Of a stretch of 50,286 nt of DNA, positions 8,925 through 17,464 are shown piece after piece. The DNA is from Paracoccaceae bacterium (GTDB lineage: Bacteria > Pseudomonadota > Alphaproteobacteria > Rhodobacterales > Rhodobacteraceae). Made by a program: the position numbers and the translations under genes. The DNA is taken from positions 1 through 50,286 of the forward strand of contig NZVE01000044.1 of NCBI GenBank assembly GCA_002697345.1. Direction: 5' to 3'. Position 1 is the stretch's first letter. The number at the start of each line of letters is the position of its first letter. A model generated the notes under the pieces. It was not told where the DNA came from. It saw nothing but the letters and a program-made list of their open reading frames with translations, and searched no databases.

Positions 8925-9036
8925 GAGTTTTGGAAGAGTATAGTGATGTGCAACATGTATCTTAGTTTAAGTTAATTGCGAATATGCAGGTTCCAGTTAT
9001 GATTCTAGCTCGATGCTGCAAACTTAGAAGTCAATA

Positions 9037-10443
9037 ATGAAATATACCCTTTTTGATAAGGTTTGGAACGATCACGTTGTCACTCAGCAAGATGATGGCG
9101 CGGATCTTTTGTATATTGATCGTATATTCCTTCATGAGAGAACTGGAAGCTCGGCCTTGACAAGCATTGAAGAAGGCGGGCGGAAAATAAAGAATCCTGC
9201 CCATGTCTTTTGCACAATGGATCACATCGTTGATACCTTTCCAGGAAGAACTGATCAGACCACAATGCCAGGTGGCTCCGAATTCATCAAGGTGACTCGT
9301 GATCTCTCGTTGAAGGGAAACATTACTCTTTTTGACCTAGGAGATGAACGCCAAGGTATCTCACATGTAGTTTCGCCTGAACAAGGTATTGCGCTGCCCG
9401 GTTGCACTGTTATTTGTCCAGACAGTCATACTTGTACTCTAGGTGGTATCGGCGCACTTGCAACTGGCGTTGGCTCTAGTGAGTGCGAACATGCTTTGGT
9501 TACAGAGACTTTGAGGTTTTCAAAGCCTAAACAGATGCGAGTAGTGTTTGCTGGTCAATTAAAGTCAGGTGTATCAGCCAAGGATATGATCTTGCATTTA
9601 ATTGCTGCTTATTCCGCCGCCGGAGGGTCAGGCTATGCTATTGAATTTGCCGGGCCTGCGGTAGAAAGCTTAACTGTGGAAGCTCGTTTGACCTTGTGTA
9701 ATATGGCGGTTGAATTTTCTGCGTTCACTGGGATCATTGCACCAGATGATAAGGTTTTTGAATACTTAAAAGGTCGACCTTATGCTCCCAGTGGGGAATC
9801 TTGGCAGCAGGCGAAGGAATATTGGGGGACACTATCTACTGACGATGGTGCTCATTTTGACCAAGAAATCGTTATTGATTGCGCCACTATCTCACCCACG
9901 GTGACTTGGGGGACTAGCCCTCAGGAGGCTATATCTGTCGATGGTCAAGTGCCTTCTTTGGTGCCGGAAAATGGAGATGCTCGTCGCTCTATGGAGCAAT
10001 CTCTTGCCTACATGGGGCTTAAGCCTGGTCAATCTATCCAAGGCCTGCCGATCCAGGTGGCGTTTATAGGGTCCTGTACAAATAGTCGGCTTAGTGACTT
10101 ACGTATTGCGGCAGCAATCTTAAAGGGGCGTAAAGTCGCTTCTGGCGTCCGTGCTATTTGCGTGCCCGGTTCTACACAAGTAAAACAGGCTGCAGAGAAA
10201 GAAGGGCTAGATCAAATATTTTTAAATGCTGGATTTGAGTGGAGAGAATCCGGATGCTCAATGTGTTTTTATGCTGGCGGAGAAGGATTTGTGTCTGGGG
10301 AGAGAGTCATTACCAGTACCAATCGTAATTTTGAGGGTCGACAAGGACCAGGGTGCCGATCTCATCTAGCCAGCCCAGCAACCGTTGCAGCTTCCGCCAT
10401 CAATGGAGCAATCACAGATAGCCGTAAAATGGGGGCTCTCTAA
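9037..10443 (+). CDS. leuC: 3-isopropylmalate dehydratase-type hydro-lyase, large subunit (LeuC-like)
   Basis: A 468-residue aconitase-superfamily protein. All three [4Fe-4S] cysteines are present: C347 in IGSCTNSR, and C407 and C410 in SGCSMC. The N-terminal DHIVDT and CPDSHTCTLGGIGA motifs are also there. The family dehydrates and rehydrates 2- or 3-hydroxy dicarboxylic acids such as isopropylmalate, citramalate and dimethylmalate. The small subunit follows with a one-base overlap (TAATG). No leuA or leuB lies nearby; instead the neighbours are CoA-transferases and an HMG-CoA-lyase-like gene, which suggests a catabolic hydro-lyase rather than leucine synthesis. The symbol reflects family membership only. 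The large insert sequences and overall length are normal. Confidence 0.9.
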   Translation: MKYTLFDKVWNDHVVTQQDDGADLLYIDRIFLHERTGSSALTSIEEGGRKIKNPAHVFCTMDHIVDTFPGRTDQTTMPGGSEFIKVTRDLSLKGNITLFDLGDERQGISHVVSPEQGIALPGCTVICPDSHTCTLGGIGALATGVGSSECEHALVTETLRFSKPKQMRVVFAGQLKSGVSAKDMILHLIAAYSAAGGSGYAIEFAGPAVESLTVEARLTLCNMAVEFSAFTGIIAPDDKVFEYLKGRPYAPSGESWQQAKEYWGTLSTDDGAHFDQEIVIDCATISPTVTWGTSPQEAISVDGQVPSLVPENGDARRSMEQSLAYMGLKPGQSIQGLPIQVAFIGSCTNSRLSDLRIAAAILKGRKVASGVRAICVPGSTQVKQAAEKEGLDQIFLNAGFEWRESGCSMCFYAGGEGFVSGERVITSTNRNFEGRQGPGCRSHLASPATVAASAINGAITDSRKMGAL

Positions 10444-11072
10444 TGAAAAAGTTTGTAACTCATCGAGGGACTGCAGCCCCACTATTAAAAATTAACATAG
10501 ATACTGATGCGATCATGCCCTCTCGAGAGATGAAAACGGTATCGAAAACAGGATTGGGTAAGAGCTTGTTTGCTAGCTGGCGATTTATTGATAGAGGAAC
10601 TGACCAAGAAAAACTCAATCCTGAGTTTGTGCTTAATCAACAAGAGTACTCTCAAGCTTCGATCTTGCTAACGGGCCGGAATATGGGTTGTGGCTCATCA
10701 CGTGAGTTTGCAGTTTGGGCCTTGGTGGATTTTGGTATACGTGCCATCATTGCCCCAAGTTTCGGTGCCATATTTTTTACCAACTGCATTAGGAATGGTT
10801 TGTTGCCGATCGTATTGGATGAGCAGGTGATAGCCTCTCTTGCGGATTATGTGGCATTAAATCCTCAAGCTAATCAATTAGATATCGATCTCAAAACTTG
10901 TCATGTGATTGGTCCGGACGGGATGACCTATCCCTTTGAATTACAGTCAGGGTTTCAAGTTATGTTACTTGAGGGGCTTGATGCAATTGACGTGACTAAC
11001 AAGTTGGGTAAGGAAATCGACGCTTTTAAAACCACCGACATTCAAAAGCGACCTTGGGCTTATTTAAATTAA
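10443..11072 (+). CDS. leuD: 3-isopropylmalate dehydratase-type hydro-lyase, small subunit (LeuD-like)
   Basis: A 209-residue LeuD-type swivel domain. It shows KINIDTDAIMPSREMK near residue 17, the loop TGRNMGCGSSREFAVWAL (about 77-94) and FGAIFFTNCIRNGLLPI, all typical of the bacterial LeuD family of about 200 residues. It pairs with the large subunit encoded just upstream; start and stop overlap by one base, a sign of coupled translation. The pair would move a hydroxyl group on a branched dicarboxylic acid. In this setting it could prepare a 3-hydroxy-3-methyl type acid for CoA activation and lyase cleavage by the two following gene products. That assignment is inference. Confidence 0.9.
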   Translation: MKKFVTHRGTAAPLLKINIDTDAIMPSREMKTVSKTGLGKSLFASWRFIDRGTDQEKLNPEFVLNQQEYSQASILLTGRNMGCGSSREFAVWALVDFGIRAIIAPSFGAIFFTNCIRNGLLPIVLDEQVIASLADYVALNPQANQLDIDLKTCHVIGPDGMTYPFELQSGFQVMLLEGLDAIDVTNKLGKEIDAFKTTDIQKRPWAYLN

Positions 11073-11099
11073 TGCCTAGCGCTGGGCTATGTTTAAAGG

Positions 11100-12302
11100 C
11101 TATGAGCTCGCATTAAGGTCTTCTATAATTCCATCTTGAATGAGTTCGGCGATCTCTTTATCGGTAAATCCGGCACTTTCAAGAATCTCAACTGTGTGCT
11201 CCCCTTGTAAGGGTACATCTTTTCTAATATTAAACCGCTTACCAGACATCTGAATAGGTAGCCCCGGCAGTTTAGTGGTTTCACCATTAGGTACTGTAAT
11301 ATCAAGAAGACCGCCAGATTCAAGCAGATGAGGATCGGAAAATAAATCTGAAGGACTGCCAACGCCGGCAAAAGGTAGCCCACATTTTTCGAGTCTATCC
11401 ATTAGTTCAGATTTGTCCAAAGTCAGAAAAATCTTTTGTACCGCTGGAAGAATAGTATCCCGATGGTTCACACGATCATTATTTGCCTTAAGGCTGACAT
11501 CCTTAGAGAATTCAGTTAGCTCAAACTCCTCACAGAAGACTACCCACTGCGTGTCGCTAACAACAGCAACAAAAACTTGTTGGTCATCTTTGGTATTGAA
11601 AATATCATAAATTGCCCATGCGGAAGTACGAATTGACATAGGTTTTGCGGGCTCGCCCATTACCACTTGTTGAGCCATATGTTGGCCCATTAGGAAAACT
11701 GTGCTTTCAAACAAAGAGCTCGTCACCTGTTGCCCTTTACCGGTTAGTTGCCGCATTTCTATAGCAGCTAGAATGGCGATTACGCCAAACATTCCTCCCA
11801 TTACATCTATTACCGATGCCCCGGCGCGCATGGGGCGATTAGGTAAGCCTGTCATAAAGGCTAAGCCCCCCATCATTTGAGCGACTTCATCGAGGGCTGT
11901 ACGATGCTCATAGGGTCCATTGAGAAAGCCTCGTGTTGAGCAATAAATTAATTGTTCATTATCCTCGGCAAGATCTGCATATCCAAAGCCAAGTTTATCC
12001 ATGGCTCCAGGCCTAAAATTCTCTATTAAGACATCAGCTCCAGTGATGAGCTGCTTTGCTAGTCTATTGCCTTGCTTTGATTTTAGATCAATACAAATAC
12101 TGCGCTTGTTTCGGTTATACATAGCAAAATAGCCAGCTCCCGATCCTCTGAGTCGTCGCGTGTTGTCCCCTCCTATGGGTTCAATTTTTATAACGTCGGC
12201 GCCGAGGTCCGCCAAAATAGCTGATGCAGATGGCCCCATCACCATATGTGAAAATTCGACGACCTTGATGTGAGATAAGGGTAATTGTTCGGTCTGACTC
12301 AT
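11100..12302 (-). CDS. Class III (CaiB/BaiF) CoA-transferase, single domain
   Basis: A 400-residue single-domain class III CoA-transferase. It has LSHIKVVEFSHMVMGPSAS at the start, DVLIENFRPGAMDKLGFGY (about 90-108) and the catalytic aspartate D138 in ALDEVAQMMGGL. It transfers CoA between acids, probably activating the product of the LeuCD-type enzyme for the divergent HMG-CoA-lyase-like enzyme. The start at 12302 is chosen because the following residues match the family and a GAGAA ribosome site precedes it; reading from further upstream would add 43 unlike residues and overlap the divergent lyase gene. The 3' end faces leuD across 27 bp. Confidence 0.91.
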   Translation of the reverse strand: MSQTEQLPLSHIKVVEFSHMVMGPSASAILADLGADVIKIEPIGGDNTRRLRGSGAGYFAMYNRNKRSICIDLKSKQGNRLAKQLITGADVLIENFRPGAMDKLGFGYADLAEDNEQLIYCSTRGFLNGPYEHRTALDEVAQMMGGLAFMTGLPNRPMRAGASVIDVMGGMFGVIAILAAIEMRQLTGKGQQVTSSLFESTVFLMGQHMAQQVVMGEPAKPMSIRTSAWAIYDIFNTKDDQQVFVAVVSDTQWVVFCEEFELTEFSKDVSLKANNDRVNHRDTILPAVQKIFLTLDKSELMDRLEKCGLPFAGVGSPSDLFSDPHLLESGGLLDITVPNGETTKLPGLPIQMSGKRFNIRKDVPLQGEHTVEILESAGFTDKEIAELIQDGIIEDLNASS

Positions 12303-12435
12303 GGCTGTATTCTCGGTAAGTGGAAAGTAATAGGTTAGCTTAAAATCTGACATATCTTTGTAGGAATGATACACTAATAGATCAATACAAGTTAGCTTAA
12401 TGCAAACTAAATTATTTTGAACCAAGGACATGAAA
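12303..12435. promoter_or_regulatory. Divergent promoter region between CoA-transferase and lyase genes
   Basis: This 133-bp stretch separates the divergently read CoA-transferase and HMG-CoA-lyase-like genes, so both promoters must lie here or inside the gene starts. No copy of the LacI-type operator was seen. The lyase ribosome site AAGGA is at 12424-12428, seven bases before the chosen ATG. Confidence 0.4.
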
Positions 12436-13365
12436 ATGGCTGAGCCGAATATTTTAATTAGCGAAGTGGGCCCAAGGGATGGACTTCAAAATATCAATAC
12501 AATTATGCCCACCGCTGACAAAAAGCGTTGGATTCAAGCTCAAGCTGAAGCTGGAGTAAGAGAGATTGAAGTTGGATCTTTTGTGCCAGCTAAGTTGATG
12601 CCGCAGCTGGCAGACACGGCTGAATTAGTTAAGTTTTCAAAGACTATCGATGGACTTTCGGTAGCAGTTTTAGTGCCGAATCTGCGTGGAGCTAAGGATG
12701 CGGTCGCCTGTGGAGTCGATAAAATGTCTATTCCACTCTCAGTAAGTGAGACGCATAGTCAGCGTAATTTGAATAGAACTCATGATCAGATGATAAAGGA
12801 GATCAGGTCTATCGCTGACATGGTCAGACAATTGCCCGTTGAGGGTCGGCCTCATTTTGAGGTGGGACTTTCAACGGCCTTCGGTTGTTCAATAGAAGGC
12901 GTCATTGATGAAAGTAAAGTGCTGAGGTTGGCAGAACGAGCCTTAGAAGCGGGGTGCGATGAGATAGGGTTGTCTGACACCACAGGTTATGGGAACCCAA
13001 CTCAAGTCAAACGTTTAGTTCGCTCAGTTAAGCAGGCCGTTGGCCACAATAATCTAACAGGAGTCCATCTACATAATACTTATGGTTTAGGTCTTGCTAA
13101 TACTCTAGCGGCACTTGAGGAGGGGATCGTCACTATCGATAGCTCATTGGGCGGGCTAGGGGGTTGCCCGGCCGCCCCAGGTGCAAGCGGCAATATAGTG
13201 ACCGAAGATCTCGTTTTTATGCTGCAAGCTATGGGCCTAACTACTGGTATTGATTTGAGTTTGCTGCTGAGGGTGAGAGATATTTTAACTGAAGCGTTAC
13301 CGAAGGAAACTTTGTATGGATTCTTGCCTAATGCCGGCCTGCCAGAGGGATTTGTAACGGTTTAG
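12436..13365 (+). CDS. HMG-CoA lyase-family enzyme (hydroxymethylglutaryl-CoA lyase-like)
   Basis: A 309-residue DRE-TIM metallolyase. It has EVGPRDGLQN (residues 10-19), the metal-binding HLHNTYG, the GLSTAFGCSIEG strand, LSDTTGYGNP and the signature GLGGCPAAPGASGN with the catalytic cysteine C244. The family splits 3-hydroxy-3-methylglutaryl-CoA to acetyl-CoA and acetoacetate; relatives cleave citramalyl-CoA to acetyl-CoA and pyruvate. Beside a LeuCD-type hydro-lyase and a CoA-transferase, it would be the last, carbon-carbon cleaving step. ATG 12436 is preferred over 12430 because AAGGA lies seven bases upstream of the former and only one base from the latter. A paralogue is encoded at 38320-39222. 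Confidence 0.91.
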   Translation: MAEPNILISEVGPRDGLQNINTIMPTADKKRWIQAQAEAGVREIEVGSFVPAKLMPQLADTAELVKFSKTIDGLSVAVLVPNLRGAKDAVACGVDKMSIPLSVSETHSQRNLNRTHDQMIKEIRSIADMVRQLPVEGRPHFEVGLSTAFGCSIEGVIDESKVLRLAERALEAGCDEIGLSDTTGYGNPTQVKRLVRSVKQAVGHNNLTGVHLHNTYGLGLANTLAALEEGIVTIDSSLGGLGGCPAAPGASGNIVTEDLVFMLQAMGLTTGIDLSLLLRVRDILTEALPKETLYGFLPNAGLPEGFVTV

Positions 13366-13396
13366 GTACTCATAGCTTTGCTCGCATTAAGGACCT

Positions 13397-13412
13397 ATGT
13401 ATAGCCTTGCAA
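13397..13412. promoter_or_regulatory. LacI-family operator, weak auxiliary copy
   Basis: ATGTATAGCCTTGCAA matches the operator of this window in one half (CTTGCAA) and poorly in the centre. It lies 98 bp, centre to centre, upstream of the better site at 13495-13510, a distance that allows looping between two operators. Could be chance. Confidence 0.35.
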
Positions 13413-13460
13413 AAATATATTTCTATTACGTAGGGTTTTCGAATCGTGGTTTATCTTGTG

Positions 13461-13481
13461 CGTATACACTGAATCTATACG
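13461..13481. promoter_or_regulatory. Short inverted repeat CGTATA-N9-TATACG
   Basis: Perfect 6-bp arms separated by 9 bases, placed between the two LacI-type operators upstream of the amidohydrolase. It may be a further binding site or part of the promoter; no function can be assigned. Confidence 0.3.
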
Positions 13482-13494
13482 TTGTGAGATATAA

Positions 13495-13510
13495 ATGTAT
13501 GCGCTTGCAA
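13495..13510. promoter_or_regulatory. LacI-family operator, site 2
   Basis: ATGTATGCGCTTGCAA shares 13 of 16 bases with the site at 1584-1599 and keeps the right half GCTTGCAA in full with the central CG. It is 80 bp upstream of the amidohydrolase start and is expected to control that gene. A weaker copy lies at 13397-13412. Confidence 0.65.
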
Positions 13511-13590
13511 AATATGAATTTAGGCATTACTCTATTAGGATCTTTTGAGTGCCATTAGACTAACAGCACTAATTAAGCGAGGAAAATAAA

Positions 13591-15027
13591 TTGAAGAAAT
13601 GTGACTCTCTATTACGCGGCATGGTGGTTAGCATGGACGTCGAACGAAATGTCTTTACTAATGGATATGTTGCTATCACTGATGGGCTCATTGTGAGTGT
13701 AGGCGACGCTAAGCGCTGTGATTATGTTGGGACAGAGGAGCTCGGTGGTGAGGGGCACATCATCATCCCAGGACTAGTTAATGTCCACGGCCACCTAGTG
13801 CAGGGATGTATGCGAGGCATGGCAGAGGGAACAACTTTTGAGGACCGATTTTTTGGTTTTTATTACCCAATGACTGGCGCCTGCGATGAAGAAAGATCCT
13901 ATATTTCAGCTATGCCTCCCATTCTCGATTTAGTTCGTCGGGGTGTAACAACAACAGCGGATGATCACTTTACCCATGTGCATAAAGACTCAGTAGATGG
14001 GGTACTTCGTGCTGTTCGTGATGCCGGAATTCGTTGTCGGATGGCAAGATTAACTATTAACGATAAGGACGCTGTTCCTGAACCTTTTCGAGAGAATCTA
14101 GATACAGCGCTTTCGGAGACAGAGCGCGTTAAGAAAAAGTGGGAGGATGATTCAATCACTGTCACTGCATCGACTATTGGGATCACCTATTGTGAGCCTG
14201 ATCAACTCAAGGCGCTATGGGAATGGACTGTCGCTAATGATCGCCAGTTCGATATTCATGCACCCGCAGTATTTGATCAGAAATATCTAGCGAAGAGACG
14301 AGGTTGGACAGGTGGTTCTTTCGAGTGGCTAGATGATGCTGGTATTTTGAGTCCTAATGTAATCGCAGCTCACGCACAGAATCTCCGCCCCGGTGAAGCC
14401 GAATTAATTAAAGACCGTGGGGCGACAATTTCCCTTGTTCCCGATATGGAACAGGTTCTTGGTTTAGTAAGTTTTGATGCCCGTCAGTTCTTAGAGCGAG
14501 GTGTGACCTGTGGTTTGGGATTGGACGGCCCAGTTGTTGCCTATGGACATGATTTGTGGACAGCTATGAGAAGCTTTTTGACGGGCCAGAGACTAGGTGA
14601 TGAATACCGCCGCCGCTCTGGAGACTCATCTTCTGAATGGACAGGAGAAGAGGTCCTGTGGGGCAGTGCCGAACAGGCACTTGAATTAGCAACTATTGGT
14701 GGTGCTAAAGCATTGATGATGGACGATCGTATTGGATCTTTAGAAGTAGGAAAAGACGCAGACCTGGTGATGATTGATCGACGCGGAGAAACCCAGCTAT
14801 CTCCTCCTGCCGCAATTATTCCTAACCTAGTGTACGGCAATGGACCAAGCCCAGAGGCTATTAGCAGAGTAATGGTTCGGGGACGATCTATTATTGAAGA
14901 TGGCGAACATGTGAGTGTCGATCGACGAGACGCAGTTCGGAATCTGGATGCACTTCAGCAAACGTTGATACAAGAAGTTCAGGTAGAAAAATTTGTTCGC
15001 ATGCGCAGCAGATACAACTGGGTATGA
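13591..15027 (+). CDS. Amidohydrolase of the TRZ/ATZ (cytosine deaminase-like) family
   Basis: A 478-residue amidohydrolase-superfamily protein with an N-terminal beta-sandwich (1-60), the metal motif NVHGHL (H66, H68), H223 in FDIHAP, H261 in AAHAQNL and D312 in LGLDGP, then the usual GAKALMMDDRIGSLEVGKDADLV region split across the C-terminal sandwich. Relatives deaminate or dechlorinate N-heterocycles and hydrolyse cyclic amides. The HxxE glutamate that normally acts as proton shuttle after the third histidine is alanine here (A226), and the usual PxSN is replaced by PDME, so the chemistry may differ. TTG is the start, backed by GAGGA seven bases upstream. LacI-type operators upstream suggest shared control with the fused CoA-transferase. 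Confidence 0.86.
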   Translation: MKKCDSLLRGMVVSMDVERNVFTNGYVAITDGLIVSVGDAKRCDYVGTEELGGEGHIIIPGLVNVHGHLVQGCMRGMAEGTTFEDRFFGFYYPMTGACDEERSYISAMPPILDLVRRGVTTTADDHFTHVHKDSVDGVLRAVRDAGIRCRMARLTINDKDAVPEPFRENLDTALSETERVKKKWEDDSITVTASTIGITYCEPDQLKALWEWTVANDRQFDIHAPAVFDQKYLAKRRGWTGGSFEWLDDAGILSPNVIAAHAQNLRPGEAELIKDRGATISLVPDMEQVLGLVSFDARQFLERGVTCGLGLDGPVVAYGHDLWTAMRSFLTGQRLGDEYRRRSGDSSSEWTGEEVLWGSAEQALELATIGGAKALMMDDRIGSLEVGKDADLVMIDRRGETQLSPPAAIIPNLVYGNGPSPEAISRVMVRGRSIIEDGEHVSVDRRDAVRNLDALQQTLIQEVQVEKFVRMRSRYNWV

Positions 15028-15041
15028 TGGGATATCACCCC

Positions 15042-16004
15042 TTAATTTAGGTGTGATTCTGGGGGCATACTTAGCATGTTGGGGATAGAATAATTACCTT
15101 CATGGCAGGCAAATTCATACAGATCACCACTGGTTACTCCGCGCTCAGCATGGTCATTAGTTAAGGGAATCCGCGCAGTCCAAGGCTCACTAAATCGGCT
15201 TGAATCTTCCATTGTGAAAGAGTAATCGATGGTAAATTCGTCTGTGCGCGTCAAGCGCTCAGTAAGTTTCAATGTTGATTTCGCAGCTCGCCAAGGCACC
15301 GCCCAATGCCAGCCTTTGGTATCTAAATATCCTTGGCTCTCAATAATTAAGGTATCACCCTCCCAATATCCTCTGGCGTCTCCCAGCCATTGACCTACAG
15401 GGGGATCAAGATGCGGCCGCCCATCTAAAGGAATAATTCGATATTCGTGATACATCTCTTGCATGATAACGATATAGAGTTCTGTCTGGAATATCTGAAA
15501 ATTGTTGTTATAGGGGTGCTGAGGGTAGATTCCAACTCCATCAGTAATGCAGCGTTCTCCTGTATCTAAGTCACGGTAAGACCTAAAGGGTGCGCCAGGG
15601 GCAGTAGTTTCCCATGGAAAGTAACTTTTACCTGAGAGACTAGTAGTCTTTTTACTGTCAGTTTTCCAGGGGATTTTGCCATTTTTAGGATGAATAATTA
15701 GTGACGTCTGTCCGTTTGTGAGTGCTTTTAAACCGAGATCGAACCAGGCCTCACGACCTCCTTTGCCATACTTTTCTAAAACAGCTTCCCCAAGCTGACT
15801 GCGTTGAGTTTCTGTTAGCACTTCCGCGTTAGCATATTCAGCAGGTCTTTCCAGCGGTGTTGCAGTGGCGTTGGTCCAAATCCCTTGGAGATCTGGCACG
15901 CCCCAGGGCGTCTTTGAAATATCTTCAGCGATAGCCGGCGGTGTTAGCAACAGCCATGCTCCGACCATATTTAGCATAACAATGGATCGTAGAGCACCGA
16001 TCAT
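15042..16004 (-). CDS. Exported protein of the PDLxGxW type, second of a pair
   Basis: A 320-residue protein with a Sec signal peptide (MIGALRSIVMLNMVGAWLLL, cleavage probably after PPAIA). The mature part opens GVPDLQGIWTNATATPLERP and later has PPVGQWLGDARGYWEGDTLIIES and LKLTERLTRTDEFTIDYSFT, the pattern of a large uncharacterised periplasmic family seen in acidobacteria and marine proteobacteria. No catalytic motif is recognised. The start at 16004 is chosen because it overlaps the stop of the preceding gene as ATGA and has AAGGAAAA upstream; an upstream ATG at 16133 would bury the signal peptide. It is probably co-translated with its neighbour, of which it is a diverged paralogue. Confidence 0.82.
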   Translation of the reverse strand: MIGALRSIVMLNMVGAWLLLTPPAIAEDISKTPWGVPDLQGIWTNATATPLERPAEYANAEVLTETQRSQLGEAVLEKYGKGGREAWFDLGLKALTNGQTSLIIHPKNGKIPWKTDSKKTTSLSGKSYFPWETTAPGAPFRSYRDLDTGERCITDGVGIYPQHPYNNNFQIFQTELYIVIMQEMYHEYRIIPLDGRPHLDPPVGQWLGDARGYWEGDTLIIESQGYLDTKGWHWAVPWRAAKSTLKLTERLTRTDEFTIDYSFTMEDSSRFSEPWTARIPLTNDHAERGVTSGDLYEFACHEGNYSIPNMLSMPPESHLN

Positions 16005-16825
16005 TTGTTTTCCTTTTCTGGGTCTTGGCCTAAATGTTGGTACATAAGTTCTTCTGCAAATTCGATACATCTGAAATCTAGTAACTGAAAATTCTTTTCG
16101 ATGCGTCGATACAATGGCAAACGTATTGTCCAAGGTTTAGTGAAAACATTCTCGTCGGTGATGGTGGCTTCATAAAGCAAATGATTAGGCCCCTGTGGTG
16201 TAAATCGTTCAGTAACCTTTAGTGCGTCACTATGGAAGTTGCCAGAGCGGTCAAACCAAGTATTTGCAACCTGATTGATGACCTCCACGGTTAAGGAGCC
16301 GTCTTCCCAGCGACCTTTTGAAAGACCCATCCATGTATCTACAGGAGCCTGCATATTAGGTCGATCCATATAGATTGTTCTGCTAGCCCCGGCAAATTGA
16401 TAGCCGACGAAAATATGCTTCGGAGTTTGAACGATTTGAAAAGGAAATGGCATATAGGTTGCCCTAGGTATTCCCGGCATATAGCATTTGATCGCGGGAT
16501 CTAACTCTAAGCGTTTTTTGAAGTGCTCTTTGCGTTTTGTTTCAGCCCAGGCTTGATAGGGGATATTGTTACCCTCGACAACGCCCATTCCCGGGGGAGT
16601 GGCGCCTAAGGCCCCTAGGATAGAAAGGGGTGGATGAGCTGCTACGTGTCGTTCAATATTCCAATGAGCGGAGCTCACTGCCTGCCAAATTCCGTTGAGA
16701 TCTGGAGGGGTATCTTTGGTGCGTACCGTTTCTTTTGAGGCAAATAATGACATCGGGCTCATAGCCAACATTATAATTAGACTAACTCGAGTCAAAATTC
16801 TTTTTTTACATGGGCGCATCTGCAT
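16001..16825 (-). CDS. Exported protein of the PDLxGxW type, first of a pair
   Basis: A 274-residue protein with a basic, hydrophobic N-terminus (about 1-30) that reads as a Sec signal peptide, then PPDLNGIWQAVSSAHWNIER. The later part has PVDTWMGLSKGRWEDGSLTVEV and LKVTERFTPQGPNHLLYEAT, matching the companion gene in order and spacing: a PDLxGxW opening, a GxWEGD/EDGS turn and a LxxTERxT strand. The fold looks beta-rich, perhaps lipocalin- or barrel-like, and would act in the periplasm. Function is unknown. It is the upstream gene of a coupled pair and is divergent from the small membrane protein operon starting at 16954. Confidence 0.82.
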   Translation of the reverse strand: MQMRPCKKRILTRVSLIIMLAMSPMSLFASKETVRTKDTPPDLNGIWQAVSSAHWNIERHVAAHPPLSILGALGATPPGMGVVEGNNIPYQAWAETKRKEHFKKRLELDPAIKCYMPGIPRATYMPFPFQIVQTPKHIFVGYQFAGASRTIYMDRPNMQAPVDTWMGLSKGRWEDGSLTVEVINQVANTWFDRSGNFHSDALKVTERFTPQGPNHLLYEATITDENVFTKPWTIRLPLYRRIEKNFQLLDFRCIEFAEELMYQHLGQDPEKENK

Positions 16826-16953
16826 TTGACTATTGTAGTAGTAATTTATTCAAAACAGCCACAGACTAGCAAACTTTATTTAATTTATCGATAGATAAAT
16901 TAAGTTATTTTTGATAACCTAAACGGAGTTTTTATGGGGAGATAAACTCAATT

Positions 16954-17448
16954 ATGGAGGTGCTAAATTTTCTTGAAAGCACAGCTGTAGCGACCTGGGT
17001 ACGTGAGTCTTTGTCTCTTTGGGCATTTCCAACCATGATCGCTTTACATGCAATCGGCATGGCTGTCTTGGTTGGCCTTAATGTAGCGATTTGCTTGTTA
17101 CTCTTATCTTCGAAACCGAGAGCTCCGATGGCTTCTGTGCTGACGTTCTTCCGGTTTATATGGTTAGCATTGGCTGTTAATGTTGTTTCAGGCACGCTCC
17201 TGTTAATGGCCAATGCAACAGAATTGCTTGTCTTACCAGTTTTCTATATCAAGATATTATTTGTCATTCTTTCTGTTATCGTTCTTTTAAAACTTCAGCA
17301 AGGTGTGGCTACTGAGGTTAATTATGCTGATGCAGATCTAAGTCAAAAAAAACTACGGATTTTATCTGTGATGTGTTTAGCCACATGGATGATTGCTCTA
17401 ATCGCTGGACGACTGACAGCTTACCCTATGCTTTTGTTCGGCCACTAA
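16954..17448 (+). CDS. Small four-helix membrane protein (DUF6644-like)
   Basis: A 164-residue integral membrane protein with about four hydrophobic segments (roughly 22-48, 66-90, 96-114, 137-160). It resembles the DUF6644 group from the motifs FPTMIALHAIGMAVLVGLN and a C-terminal LIAGRLTAYP; this family name is recalled, not searched. The histidines in the first helix pair could bind haem in a cytochrome b-like way, but that is only a thought. It starts an apparent operon with another membrane protein, a DUF6152-like protein and a haem lipoprotein, which suggests a small redox or sensing complex in the inner membrane. GGGGAGA lies upstream as ribosome site. Confidence 0.8.
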   Translation: MEVLNFLESTAVATWVRESLSLWAFPTMIALHAIGMAVLVGLNVAICLLLLSSKPRAPMASVLTFFRFIWLALAVNVVSGTLLLMANATELLVLPVFYIKILFVILSVIVLLKLQQGVATEVNYADADLSQKKLRILSVMCLATWMIALIAGRLTAYPMLLFGH

Positions 17449-17464
17449 ATTGGGGGTATAAATA

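Noticed and set aside
11073-11110. GGCTATG direct repeat and GCC/GGC dyad between leuD and the CoA-transferase
   Set aside because: Too short for a terminator and with no T-tract; the region is a 27-bp convergent gap.
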